From the NCBI RefSeq assembly GCF_900143695.1, contig NZ_FRFE01000005.1, forward strand, positions 124,001-188,000: DNA of 64,000 bases. The letters are read 5' to 3'. Both the position numbers and the translations under genes were made by a program. Source of the DNA: Desulfopila aestuarii DSM 18488 (GTDB lineage Bacteria > Desulfobacterota > Desulfobulbia > Desulfobulbales > Desulfocapsaceae). The notes under the pieces are model-generated. The model saw nothing but the letters and a program-made list of their open reading frames with translations. It was not told the DNA's origin and did no database searches. Positions 15,963-24,678 of this stretch are shown one piece after another; position 1 is the stretch's first letter; every line of letters begins with the position of its first letter.

Positions 15963-16610
15963 TCAGCCGCGCCAACCATGCTCGCCAATTAAATCGACAA
16001 ACCGCACACTGGCCAGGTTTTCAACCTTAACCTCACCGTCTATTTTCGTGAGCAACTGCAACTCCTGAACATCCTGATCACCCACGGGAATGATCAGCCG
16101 GCCTGGATCAGCCAGCTGGTCAATGAGCGGTGCAGGTATCTCTGGCCCACCAGCGGTGACGATAATGGCATCATAAGGAGCATGTTCCGGCCAGCCCATG
16201 GTCCCATCATCGAGTTTGGCGACGATATTAAAATATCTTAAGCTGCCGAAAACCTTGCGGGCATTGGCTAAAAGGGTATTAATCCGCTCCACCGTATAGA
16301 CCTGCCGGCAGAGCCGCGACAACACTGCCGCCTGATAACCGGAACCGGTGCCAATCTCCAGCACCGTTTCTTCCCCTTTCAGCTGCAGTGCCTGGGTCAT
16401 GAACGAGACGATATACGGCTGGGAAATAGTCTGGCCTGCAGCAATGGGCAAAGGGTAATCACCGTAAGCCCTTGCCCGCATGGCGTCATCGACGAAAAGA
16501 TGTCTGGGCACCTCCAACAGGGCATCGATGGTGCGCGGATCGGTCACGCCACGAGCTATGATCTGCTCCTGGACCATGCGTTCCCGCGCTGTTTCGTATC
16601 GATCAATCAC
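15963..16610 (-). CDS. pcm: Protein-L-isoaspartate O-methyltransferase
   Basis: A 215-residue repair enzyme that methylates isoaspartyl residues in aged proteins using S-adenosylmethionine. The SAM-binding loop is ETVLEIGTGSGYQAAVLS; family segments VPRHLFVDDAMRARAYGD, PLPIAAGQTISQPYIVSFM and PYDAIIVTAGGPEIP are present. I prefer GTG 16610 (VIDRYETARE), with AAGAGG six bases upstream and an 8-bp overlap with the preceding gene. GTG 16649 or ATG 16637 would add up to 13 residues. It is translationally coupled to the lipoprotein gene. Confidence 0.93.
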   Translation of the reverse strand: MIDRYETARERMVQEQIIARGVTDPRTIDALLEVPRHLFVDDAMRARAYGDYPLPIAAGQTISQPYIVSFMTQALQLKGEETVLEIGTGSGYQAAVLSRLCRQVYTVERINTLLANARKVFGSLRYFNIVAKLDDGTMGWPEHAPYDAIIVTAGGPEIPAPLIDQLADPGRLIIPVGDQDVQELQLLTKIDGEVKVENLASVRFVDLIGEHGWRG

Positions 16611-16995
16611 CTTTTTCCTCTTGCCAGTCGAAATCATCCTCCCAATCACGACTATCCGACTCCCAGGAACCGTAGGTGCATTCCGTTACGACATTGCCCT
16701 CAATCTTCAGAGTTACCGTACCATAGTCGGGCTTACCGAAATATTTACCCACCAGTGGTGCTTTTTTCACGATATTGTCTTCATATTCGCGATATACCCA
16801 TTTTTCTGCGCCACCACCGAGAACTATCTGCTCATCCGGTTCGCCAAGATAGGTGAGGACATCATTGCGATTCGATTCTCCGACCTTGATCAGAGCTGCA
16901 TCAGAAGCGAGATGACGGACAGGCTTACCATAACAACCGGCGAGCGCGGTTACGGCAAACAGCACACAGATAATGTGTCGGAATATTGCAGGCAT
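16603..16995 (-). CDS. BamE/SmpA-like lipoprotein
   Basis: A 130-residue predicted lipoprotein. Start is ATG 16995 with GGAGA upstream. The signal peptide ends in the lipobox TALAGC. The middle part (IKVGESNRNDVLTYLGEPDE and EKWVYREYE) follows the SmpA/OmlA (BamE) pattern: a small helix-strand fold found in outer-membrane assembly and related lipoproteins. The C-terminus is very acidic (DSRDWEDDFDWQEEKGD). Whether it is the true BamE partner of BamA encoded at 24679 or another SmpA-like lipoprotein cannot be told. It overlaps pcm. Confidence 0.75.
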   Translation of the reverse strand: MPAIFRHIICVLFAVTALAGCYGKPVRHLASDAALIKVGESNRNDVLTYLGEPDEQIVLGGGAEKWVYREYEDNIVKKAPLVGKYFGKPDYGTVTLKIEGNVVTECTYGSWESDSRDWEDDFDWQEEKGD

Positions 16996-17203
16996 TTCTT
17001 GATCTCCACTAAAATACTCGGTAACAGGCAACCAACCGCTTCTATAGCCCGCCCATCGACATTTTTCAACTCAAATGTCCGATGATGGCACGCGAAAGGT
17101 CTGGAGTTGCCAGATAATCAGCTGCCTATATAAGCAGACCGCAACTTTTCGCGCAACGAATAACCTTGCCCGTCACCTGTTACCGTCCTTCACGTGTGAG
17201 CGC

Positions 17204-19084
17204 TTACTCGCCCAATGCCCGGTTAAGAATCTTGTAATTCCGCTCCACCATCACCAGCGGATCAACCACGAGTCCCGCCTGAATCATAGCATTATCGTAG
17301 ATCTGCAAAGCCACATCGGCAGCAAAAGCACTATCTGTTTTCTGCAGTGCGGCAAGTCGTTTGATAATCGCATTCTTGGGGTTGATCTCAAGATTTTTCT
17401 TCGAATCCCCTCCGAAACCAAGCCCTTTCTCAACCCGGCTGGCAGCCAGCACCCGCTCCATTGTAGAAGTCATGTATCCGTCCGGATTGACAATCATTGC
17501 CGGCGAATCAACCAGCCGCTTGGAGACGATAACATCCTTAACCTGATCTTTCAGCGTCTCTTTCAACCAGCTAACCAGAGTTTCAGTGGAATCGGCATCA
17601 AGTTTCTGGTCGGCAGCATCACCTGCCTCCTCACTTTTTTCTTCCTCTGTCTGGGGAATATCGAGGTCAGCACGATCAGCTGAGACGAGTTTTTTGCCAT
17701 CAAACTCCCCAAGGTGGCTCAGGACAAAGTCATCGATGGGCTCTAAAGTATAGATGATCTCGATTCCTTTCTTCTTGAACATTTCCACATAGGGGCCGGC
17801 CTCAATGGCCACCCGGCTCGGGCCGTTGATATAGTAGATAGCCTCCTGCTCGGGTGACATACGCAAAACATAGTCGGCAAGGGACACCGGCTTGCCGGCT
17901 TCGGACTTGGAAGACTCGAAGCGGAGCAGCTTGCCAAGTTCCTTCTGGAACTCATAATCGGAGGTAGCACCTTCTTTTAAGAAAATTCCAAAGGTCTTCC
18001 AGAATTCGAGATATTTCTCCTCGTCCTTTTTCGCTTCCTCATCGAGGTATTTTAAGAACCGCTTGGTCACAACCTTGCGCAATTTGGAAACCAAGGCGTT
18101 ATCCTGTAAAGCCTGACGGGAGATGTTGAGCGGCATGTCCTCGCTGTCGACCACCCCTTTTAAAAACCGTAGCCACTCTGGCAGGATATTTTTAGAGTGC
18201 TGGTCGATCAGGATCCGCTGGCAGTAAAGATTGACACCAGGGTCCATCTTGCCGAAGCCGAACATCTCAAAGTTCTCTTTCGGAACAAAGAGCAGGGCAT
18301 TAATCATAAGGGGAGCATCGGCAGAAAAGTGCAGCCGATAGGCGGGCTCATCTGAGGCATTACCGACAAACTTATAAAACTCGGTGTACTCCTCCTCGGT
18401 AATGTCGCTGCGGTTTCTGGTCCAGATGGCCTGGACAGTGTTGACCGTCTCGCCCTCGAGCTTGATCGGAAATGGCACAAAAGAGGAATAGCGCTTGATG
18501 ATCGACTCAACCATCCATTTCTGAGCGTAATCGTGAGCGTCTTCTTTTAAATCAATGATGATCTTAGTGCCGCGCCTGAGACCTTCCATCTCGGTGATGG
18601 AGAAGGTGCCGGAACCATCGGAAACCCATTCGTGGCCTTCACTGCCGTCCCATGATCGGCTCTGGACCCGCACCTTCTTTCCAGCCATGAAGGCAGCGTA
18701 GAAGCCGACACCAAACTGGCCAATCAGGCTGACATCCTTTTTGGCCGCCTCAGCCAGATGAGTCAAAAAGGTGTTGGAGCCGGAATGGGCGATGGTGCCA
18801 AGGTTATGCTCCAGTTCACTCCGATTCATACCAATACCGGTGTCGGCGATGGTAATAGTGTGCTCTTTTTCATCAAGGGCAATAGTGATTTCCAGCGGCA
18901 CATGACCATCGAATGGCTCATCGGCGGTAAGGCTCTCATGTCGATATTTTTCGAGAGCATCCGAAGCGTTGGAGATAAGCTCACGGATAAAGACATCTCG
19001 TTCGGTGTAAAGGGAGTTGATAACAATATCGAGGAGTTTTTTGGTCTCCGCCTGAAATTCATGGGTTGTGGTCTTCGTCGTCAT
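17204..19084 (-). CDS. htpG: Molecular chaperone HtpG (Hsp90)
   Basis: A 626-residue cytoplasmic ATP-dependent chaperone of normal length. The GHKL ATPase signatures are all present: ELISNASDALEK, IADTGIGMNRSELEHNLGTIA, GQFGVGFYAAFM and GTKIIIDLK. The middle-domain catalytic segment GVVDSEDMPLNISRQ is intact. The C-terminal dimerisation domain follows an acidic linker (EEEKSEEAGDAADQKLDADS). It stands alone with about 160 bp to the divergent phosphoesterase. I did not find a confident heat-shock promoter. Confidence 0.97.
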   Translation of the reverse strand: MTTKTTTHEFQAETKKLLDIVINSLYTERDVFIRELISNASDALEKYRHESLTADEPFDGHVPLEITIALDEKEHTITIADTGIGMNRSELEHNLGTIAHSGSNTFLTHLAEAAKKDVSLIGQFGVGFYAAFMAGKKVRVQSRSWDGSEGHEWVSDGSGTFSITEMEGLRRGTKIIIDLKEDAHDYAQKWMVESIIKRYSSFVPFPIKLEGETVNTVQAIWTRNRSDITEEEYTEFYKFVGNASDEPAYRLHFSADAPLMINALLFVPKENFEMFGFGKMDPGVNLYCQRILIDQHSKNILPEWLRFLKGVVDSEDMPLNISRQALQDNALVSKLRKVVTKRFLKYLDEEAKKDEEKYLEFWKTFGIFLKEGATSDYEFQKELGKLLRFESSKSEAGKPVSLADYVLRMSPEQEAIYYINGPSRVAIEAGPYVEMFKKKGIEIIYTLEPIDDFVLSHLGEFDGKKLVSADRADLDIPQTEEEKSEEAGDAADQKLDADSTETLVSWLKETLKDQVKDVIVSKRLVDSPAMIVNPDGYMTSTMERVLAASRVEKGLGFGGDSKKNLEINPKNAIIKRLAALQKTDSAFAADVALQIYDNAMIQAGLVVDPLVMVERNYKILNRALGE

Positions 19085-19248
19085 TGATTACCTCATATCT
19101 ATATGGGTTGGATAAAAGCCGGCAGCGGTGGCCGCCACCCTTTGGTTTGCATCTTTGCTAAAAGTCGGCGAAAATGTTAAGCATGTGAAACGAACTGTCA
19201 AGTGGTCAGCCAGTTTCCCAAAAGCTTCATGACATAAGGGATAACAAT

Positions 19249-19929
19249 ATGAGAATTGTTGCCTTCGGCGATATACATATGAGTGGTCGGCAGTGCCGAT
19301 GTATTCCCGGTGCTGACAGTGCTGAGTTGCTCATAGCCACCGGCGATCTCACCAACTACGGCAAAAACAAGGACGCCAAAGAGGTGCTGGATGAATTGCT
19401 TGCGGTGAACCCAAATGTTCTTGCTGTTATCGGCAATCTTGATCATTTCGAGATCAACGACTATCTTGACCAGCTCGACATGAATCTGCACGGGCAGGCC
19501 CGGCTTATTCAAGGTAAATTGTGGCTGATCGGAGCAGGAGGCTCCAACATCACCCCCTTTCGCACCCCGACCGAATACAGTGAAAGCGAGATAAACGAAA
19601 TCCTGATGCGCGGTTACAATATGGCAGCAGAATACCGCTCCCTGATGCATTACGGCAAAGAGAGGCTCCCAACCATCCTTGTCTCCCACACCCCTCCCCG
19701 GGATACCTTGGTAGACCGTTTGCGGGACGGGCGGCATGTGGGATCATCGGCCGTCCGTGCCTTTATCGAAACCTACCAACCCGAGCTCTGTCTTACCGGC
19801 CATATCCATGAGGCCCAAGGTGAAGACTGGATCGGTAAAACCCACATTATCAATCCCGGCATGTTCAGAAATGGCGGCTGGGTCGAAATTCTTCTCAATC
19901 AGACAACGCTTACTGCAACTCTCAAATGA
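19249..19929 (+). CDS. Calcineurin-like metallophosphoesterase
   Basis: A 226-residue soluble phosphoesterase. The metal-binding blocks run in order: FGDIHMSG (D-x-H), TGDLTNYG (GD), IGNLDHFE (GN-x-D/H), SHTPPRDT and LTGHIHEAQG (GHxH), then NPGMF. This is the YfcE/MJ0936-like single-domain type acting on phosphodiesters; the physiological substrate is not deducible. AAGGG precedes the ATG. It overlaps the protoporphyrinogen oxidase gene by 4 bp, so the two are co-translated, but a functional link is not obvious. Confidence 0.9.
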   Translation: MRIVAFGDIHMSGRQCRCIPGADSAELLIATGDLTNYGKNKDAKEVLDELLAVNPNVLAVIGNLDHFEINDYLDQLDMNLHGQARLIQGKLWLIGAGGSNITPFRTPTEYSESEINEILMRGYNMAAEYRSLMHYGKERLPTILVSHTPPRDTLVDRLRDGRHVGSSAVRAFIETYQPELCLTGHIHEAQGEDWIGKTHIINPGMFRNGGWVEILLNQTTLTATLK

Positions 19930-21329
19930 CCACACATTATCAAACTCTCATTATTGGCGGAGGCCTCTCAGGCCTTACCGTCGCCCATAAACTGCGCCTG
20001 CAGGAACCTGAACACCGTTTTTTACTGCTTGAAAAGAACGGTTCCACAGGCGGTGTTATCCGCACCAATCGGGAAAACGGTTTCATCTCTGAAATCGGCC
20101 CCCACGGCTTTCTCGACAACTGCCAGGAAAGCAAAGACATACTCGCCGAAACCGGTCTTGACCGGGAATGCGTCAAGGCCCCTCTGATCGACTTTGTCCG
20201 CTACGTCTATTTGCGAGGCAAACTGCAGTGCATCCCCCAGACTCCTAAAAAAATTGCTTTTGCTCCACTCATCTCCTGGAAAGATAAGCTTAGAGTGCTG
20301 GGGGAATGGTTTCAGCCTCCGCTCGAAGGCGAACCTACCGTGGCAAAATGGGTCAATCACCGTTTCGGTCCGGCCCTGCTGCCTTTTGCCGATGCAGTCT
20401 TCACCGGAACATACGCGGGAGACTTTGATCGGCTGGCCATCGATGCGGTCATGCCTGGGATACGCGCTCTGGAAAAAGAACACGGCTCAATGCTGCGCGG
20501 GCTGGCAGCCCAAATGCTGGCCAAGAGAAAAGAGGGGGGCGAGAAAAAGAAGTTGGCCATGCCGGCCATGACCAGTTTTGCCAACGGTATGGCTCGACTG
20601 CCCGAGCGCCTCACCGAGTTACTCACCCCAGGTGTCAATCTGCAGTTGAACTGCGGAGCCACCTCGATCGGGCGCGAAAACGGACGATGGCAGGTTATCA
20701 CCTGTAGCGGTCCTCTTACCGCCGACAACCTGGTGATCGCCGCACCTATAAACGTTTCGTTGAAGTTACTGTCTGACATCGCTCCCGAGTTGGCCACTGT
20801 TCGGGTACCCGAAACCTGGATTTCCACCGTGGTCTTCGGTTTTGGCCCCGGTGTCACACTCCCACCGGGTTTTGGTTACCTCACCCCGGAATCGGAACAG
20901 CGCTTCACCCTCGGTTCGCTCTTTTCTTCCAACATGTTCCCAGGCCGTGCTCCTGCCGGCCACGTGCTGTTTGAAACCCTCATTGGCGGCCGCCGGCATC
21001 CCGAACGGCTCGAACTTCACCGGGAAGAACTGATCGAAAGAGCGTTGGCCGATGTCCAGGACATCCTGGATATCAGGCAAAAGCCGATCTACACCACGGT
21101 TCTCCGCTCCGACGGTGGCATTCCCCAGCTGGAACAGGGCTACACAAAGCTGCTCACCCGGCGCGATGAACTGATTCGCGACAATCACGGCCTTCATGTC
21201 TGCGGCTTTGGCTGGGAAGGAATCGGCTTAAATGATATGATGAAGACCGCTACCCGGGTGGCTGAAGCTGTTCTTCACGACTCAACCAGTACCTGCGGGG
21301 CTGCCGAGGTGAAAAAAGTCTATTTCTGA
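19926..21329 (+). CDS. hemY: Protoporphyrinogen oxidase (HemY type)
   Basis: A 467-residue FAD enzyme that oxidises protoporphyrinogen IX to protoporphyrin IX in heme synthesis. The N-terminal dinucleotide fold reads TLIIGGGLSGLTVAHKL, followed by LLEKNGSTGGVIRT and the family block GPHGFLDN. The C-terminal FAD contact is LHVCGFGWEGIGLNDMM. The whole length matches the oxygen-dependent PPO/HemY family. In an anaerobe the electron acceptor would have to be something other than oxygen, or the enzyme works under transient oxygen. Overlaps the preceding stop by 4 bp (ATGA) and ends before a strong terminator. Confidence 0.92.
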   Translation: MTTHYQTLIIGGGLSGLTVAHKLRLQEPEHRFLLLEKNGSTGGVIRTNRENGFISEIGPHGFLDNCQESKDILAETGLDRECVKAPLIDFVRYVYLRGKLQCIPQTPKKIAFAPLISWKDKLRVLGEWFQPPLEGEPTVAKWVNHRFGPALLPFADAVFTGTYAGDFDRLAIDAVMPGIRALEKEHGSMLRGLAAQMLAKRKEGGEKKKLAMPAMTSFANGMARLPERLTELLTPGVNLQLNCGATSIGRENGRWQVITCSGPLTADNLVIAAPINVSLKLLSDIAPELATVRVPETWISTVVFGFGPGVTLPPGFGYLTPESEQRFTLGSLFSSNMFPGRAPAGHVLFETLIGGRRHPERLELHREELIERALADVQDILDIRQKPIYTTVLRSDGGIPQLEQGYTKLLTRRDELIRDNHGLHVCGFGWEGIGLNDMMKTATRVAEAVLHDSTSTCGAAEVKKVYF

Positions 21330-21350
21330 AACGAGCACTGCACAAAAAAC

Positions 21351-21390
21351 AAAAGGCCGGAACCTCAAATCGGGTTCCGGCCTTTTATTT
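21351..21390. terminator. Bidirectional terminator between hemY and dnaA
   Basis: Perfect 14-base arms (21351-21364 and 21373-21386) with an 8-base loop, flanked by A-rich sequence on one side and T-rich on the other. It works on both strands and separates the convergent hemY and dnaA genes. Confidence 0.9.
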
Positions 21391-21409
21391 ACTGGAAACG
21401 CTGCCCCAA

Positions 21410-22738
21410 TCAGAGACTCTGAACTTTGTCGCTTAAAAGCTTGACCTGAGCACCGACAGATATGTCACGTGCGGACATGGTGGTCACTTTCTTGATGGAA
21501 TGCATAACCGTGGAGTGGTCACGGTTGAAGGCCTTGCCGATATCGGCCAGTGAGTCGTCAGTATATTTCCGACAGAGATACATAGCCACCTGCCGCGGAA
21601 ACGTCAGTGTTTTCTTACGTGACTTCGATTTCATGTCGGAGATGCTGACCTTGAACTGCCTGGCGATGAGCTCGCTGATCATCTCAATGGTCAGTACCTT
21701 GTCTGTTCCCACTACACTGGTGACCACTTCGCGGATCAGGTCCATGTCAACGTGACCGCCATTCAAGCGGGCCTTGGCGCGAATGGCCACAATGGCTGAT
21801 TCCACCTGGCGAACATCGCCGCGGATATGCTGGGCCAGATATCCGGCCCCATCTTCTCCGAGCTCGATCTTGTGCTGCACCGCTTTTTTGCCAATGATCC
21901 TGAAACGGGTGTTAAGATCCGGTTCCTTGATCATGGTCACCAGTCCGGAAGACATTCGCGAGCGAAACTCCTCATCAATCCCGCTCAGTTCACGGGGCCC
22001 CTGATTGGCAGTCAGCACTACCCGCTTACCTGATTTAATCAGACAATCGAGCACTTCATTGAGTTCTTCCTGGGTCTTTTTCTTGCCGGCAAGGGAGTGA
22101 ATATCTTCAACCAGCAGGATATCACACTGATTATGGTACTTTCGCTTAAAGACATCCATGCTTCGGTTCTGGATATTCTTCACCATCTCCGAGGAGAACT
22201 GCTGGGCGGTGACGTAATGCAGGCGAGTCATGGGTGAGTCGACGATCATTTTATGGGCAATGGCGTGGGTCAGATGACTTTTGCCAAGTCCGGTGGAACT
22301 GTTAATATAGAGGCAAGGACCGATGGAGTCATCCTGAGTGGTAATGGCCCGGCAGGCGGACTCTGCCAGAATGTTTGAATCCCCAACCATGAATTCGTCA
22401 AAGGTATAGCGGGGATGCAATGACCGGACACAGGAGTTATTCTCCGGAACATTCGGCAACCGCAACTGTCCTCTGGCCGCAGTGACCTGAAGAGTCTGAT
22501 GTGCACGTTCATCTTCGCAGAGGATCACCTTCCTCTGCACCGAACCAGATTCCTTTACGGTAGCTTCAATGACAGAGAGAAATTTCTGCGCGACATAAGC
22601 ACTGAAGTATCTATCAGGACTCAGCAGATAGATGGCGTCATCCCGCACCTCAACACATTTCAAGGGCTCGATCCAGAGCTGATAGACAGCACCGGAGAGG
22701 GTGTCCTTCAAAATTTCCTGTGTTTTTTCCCAAAGCAT
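21410..22738 (-). CDS. dnaA: DnaA replication initiator, divergent ATPase motifs
   Basis: A 442-residue DnaA-architecture protein. Start set at ATG 22738 (MLWEKTQEILKDTL); the frame runs 62 codons further up without family similarity. Domain IV is clear: YTDDSLADIGKAFNRDHSTVMHSIKKV matches the DnaA-box-binding helix-turn-helix. The AAA+ core is odd: Walker A reads NSSTGLGKSH where YGGTGLGKTH is usual, and Walker B reads LLVEDIHS instead of LLIDDIQ. RGDVRQVESAI replaces RSNVRELEGAL in the sensor-2 region. It is either the main initiator of a divergent lineage or a second DnaA. No dnaN or gyrB follows. Confidence 0.85.
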   Translation of the reverse strand: MLWEKTQEILKDTLSGAVYQLWIEPLKCVEVRDDAIYLLSPDRYFSAYVAQKFLSVIEATVKESGSVQRKVILCEDERAHQTLQVTAARGQLRLPNVPENNSCVRSLHPRYTFDEFMVGDSNILAESACRAITTQDDSIGPCLYINSSTGLGKSHLTHAIAHKMIVDSPMTRLHYVTAQQFSSEMVKNIQNRSMDVFKRKYHNQCDILLVEDIHSLAGKKKTQEELNEVLDCLIKSGKRVVLTANQGPRELSGIDEEFRSRMSSGLVTMIKEPDLNTRFRIIGKKAVQHKIELGEDGAGYLAQHIRGDVRQVESAIVAIRAKARLNGGHVDMDLIREVVTSVVGTDKVLTIEMISELIARQFKVSISDMKSKSRKKTLTFPRQVAMYLCRKYTDDSLADIGKAFNRDHSTVMHSIKKVTTMSARDISVGAQVKLLSDKVQSL

Positions 22739-23442
22739 ATTTTTTTCCGCAATACCAAACAAAAATCCGATTACAACCAATATGGCGTAAAATTGGAAAC
22801 CGACAACGACTATTATCTCGTCTCGTACTCCCCGAAAACGGGGCCGGAGACACCGTGCTGAAGCAAAACTGAAACAGATGATACGAGTCCGGTGAACGAC
22901 AGAGCCACCAAACGATTCGTGCATGATGAATACCCAAGACCGAGTTCCTCGTCAAAGACAATTTTGCCAAATTTTCTTATCAAGGCAGCTGTTTATTAGG
23001 ATCTTTGCAAAGACCGGCAGTTCCTGGCTTTCCCCCGTTCTCTTTCACTTTTGTCTGCAAAAATAGGTTCTTCCTCTCCCCCTCCCCAGACCCACGTCAA
23101 ATAAGGGCTTTAGAGAGAGAAGGGAAAAGTTATCAACATATTAAGATTTTCGTTAAACTCCACCCATATCGAAATATCTCTATATTGCTCAAATTTGCGC
23201 CATATTACTCGAATGAACATCGGAGACCACAGTAAATCAGGGCCTTATAGCGAGCCCGCCATGCAAACTTTTTTTTCATTAAAATTTATCCATTTCATAA
23301 ACAACATTAAACAATACCTCTCTGAGATAACATGCTGACTTGACGCGATGGCTCGTCTTGCTACGGTCATTTTATTCTGCTTGAGACCTTGTATTTCGCA
23401 CACCATATAAATAGGTGGCCCAAGTGTGCCCCATCCCGTTTT
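22739..23442. other. AT-rich gap upstream of dnaA, possible replication-origin region
   Basis: About 700 bp between comF and dnaA with no convincing gene. It has DnaA-box-like nonamers: TTATCAACA at 23130-23138 (one mismatch to TTATCCACA), TTATCAAGG at 22977-22985 and TTATCCATT at 23286-23294. AT-rich stretches lie around 23140-23220 and 23270-23320. This is suggestive only: the boxes are few and imperfect. Confidence 0.35.
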
Positions 23443-24183
23443 TCACTCGCTCATCACTACCCTGGCAAGGGTAATTACCCCAATTTCAGCAGCTCCTGCC
23501 CGTCGTACTACCCGCGCACACTCCATCATAGTAGTGCCAGTGGTGAAAACGTCATCAACGATAACAACCCGTGCTCCGACGAGCGACCTTGATTCGGCAA
23601 TTTCAAACGCACCACGCAGGTTTCTTCGCCGATCTGCGCCATCGAGGCCTGTCTGGGGTGAAGTTGCCCTTTTTCGCTGTAACAGATGTGGATCGATTCG
23701 CTTCTCTGCACCGGGGAAAAGGATCGTAGCAAGCGACAGTGCCTGGTTCATCCCTCGCCGCTGCAATCTGGTCCGGTGCAACGGTACAGGCAGGACATAG
23801 TCCCATGAGTGATCAAATGTTGTCAATACAGGGTGCACGATGGTTGACAATGCCGGCAGAACAGTGGTGTCCGCCTGATATTTCAACCTGAGCAACAGCT
23901 GGCGCACTTCCGGGCCATAGCGGACCACCGATCGGGCATGGTCCCATGGTGGCGGTCGCCGGATACAGGATCCACACAAAAAACCGGCAGCCGCGCCACT
24001 TCGGAGAAGTCCCCCACATTTTCGACAGACGGCAGCGTCCATATAGACGATACGGGATCTACAGGAACTGCAAATTCCTTTAGGGAAGTGCTGGGGCAGA
24101 TAACTGTTACAGAGCCTGCACCTTTCCGGCAATACCAGCCCCAGAAATGATTCCAGCCAACGGTTGAGGAATGCGCGTGACAT
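23443..24183 (-). CDS. comF: ComF-family phosphoribosyltransferase-like protein
   Basis: A 246-residue protein with an N-terminal Cys-rich zinc module (LPERCRLCNSYL, GICSSCRSR, VCRKCGGLL, FLCGSCIRRPP) and a type I phosphoribosyltransferase fold ending in the PRPP loop VVIVDDVFTTGTTMME. The intermediate VPLHRTRLQRRGMNQ is diagnostic for ComF/GntX. In competent bacteria ComF proteins support DNA uptake by helping single-stranded DNA processing; elsewhere the role is unclear. It has its own start with no gene immediately upstream, and ends about 700 bp before dnaA. Confidence 0.93.
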   Translation of the reverse strand: MSRAFLNRWLESFLGLVLPERCRLCNSYLPQHFPKGICSSCRSRIVYMDAAVCRKCGGLLRSGAAAGFLCGSCIRRPPPWDHARSVVRYGPEVRQLLLRLKYQADTTVLPALSTIVHPVLTTFDHSWDYVLPVPLHRTRLQRRGMNQALSLATILFPGAEKRIDPHLLQRKRATSPQTGLDGADRRRNLRGAFEIAESRSLVGARVVIVDDVFTTGTTMMECARVVRRAGAAEIGVITLARVVMSE

Positions 24184-24678
24184 GTTTCACCCTCGCAAAA
24201 ATAAAAGGAAATGGAGTCCCGGAGCCCCATCTCGTATTCACACCATACAGCCCTGTCGGCCAAAGACTGCCTGACGTGACGGAAACCCCGCAAGCTGACA
24301 GCCAAGAAACCAGAAGGCATCGAAATAACGACCATTACACCCACAAGATCATACAACATCTTTTTCTTTGGCCATTGATCTGCAACCTTTGCATTTTCTG
24401 CGAAACATGGCATAATGGGCGGGGTTTTCAGCAGGCTCAATCATGAACAACAGCCACGTGTTTCGCAATTGAAATCAACAGGCTGACAGTCGTGCAAGAA
24501 ACCTGAAAAGCACGCGAACGATGCCCTGCTTCGACGTACCGAAATGCTTAACCGTCTGCGTCCTCAACATTTGACGCAACCGGTAAAAAACGAATATTTT
24601 CCACTCACTATTGTACTATGACCTCTTGGTCATGACGACCACTGTTTTTTCGATTCTGCCCACATCAAAGGAATTCCT
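24184..24678. other. Intergenic region upstream of bamA
   Basis: About 500 bp between divergent comF and bamA. Open frames here have no family similarity or ribosome-binding site. I see no RNA gene, repeat or confident promoter; only the AAAGGA site of bamA near 24667 is clear. Confidence 0.5.

Noticed and set aside
22739-22924. N-terminal extension of dnaA by 62 codons
   Set aside because: The extension has no DnaA similarity and looks like translated intergenic sequence; the ATG at 22738 matches the domain I start.
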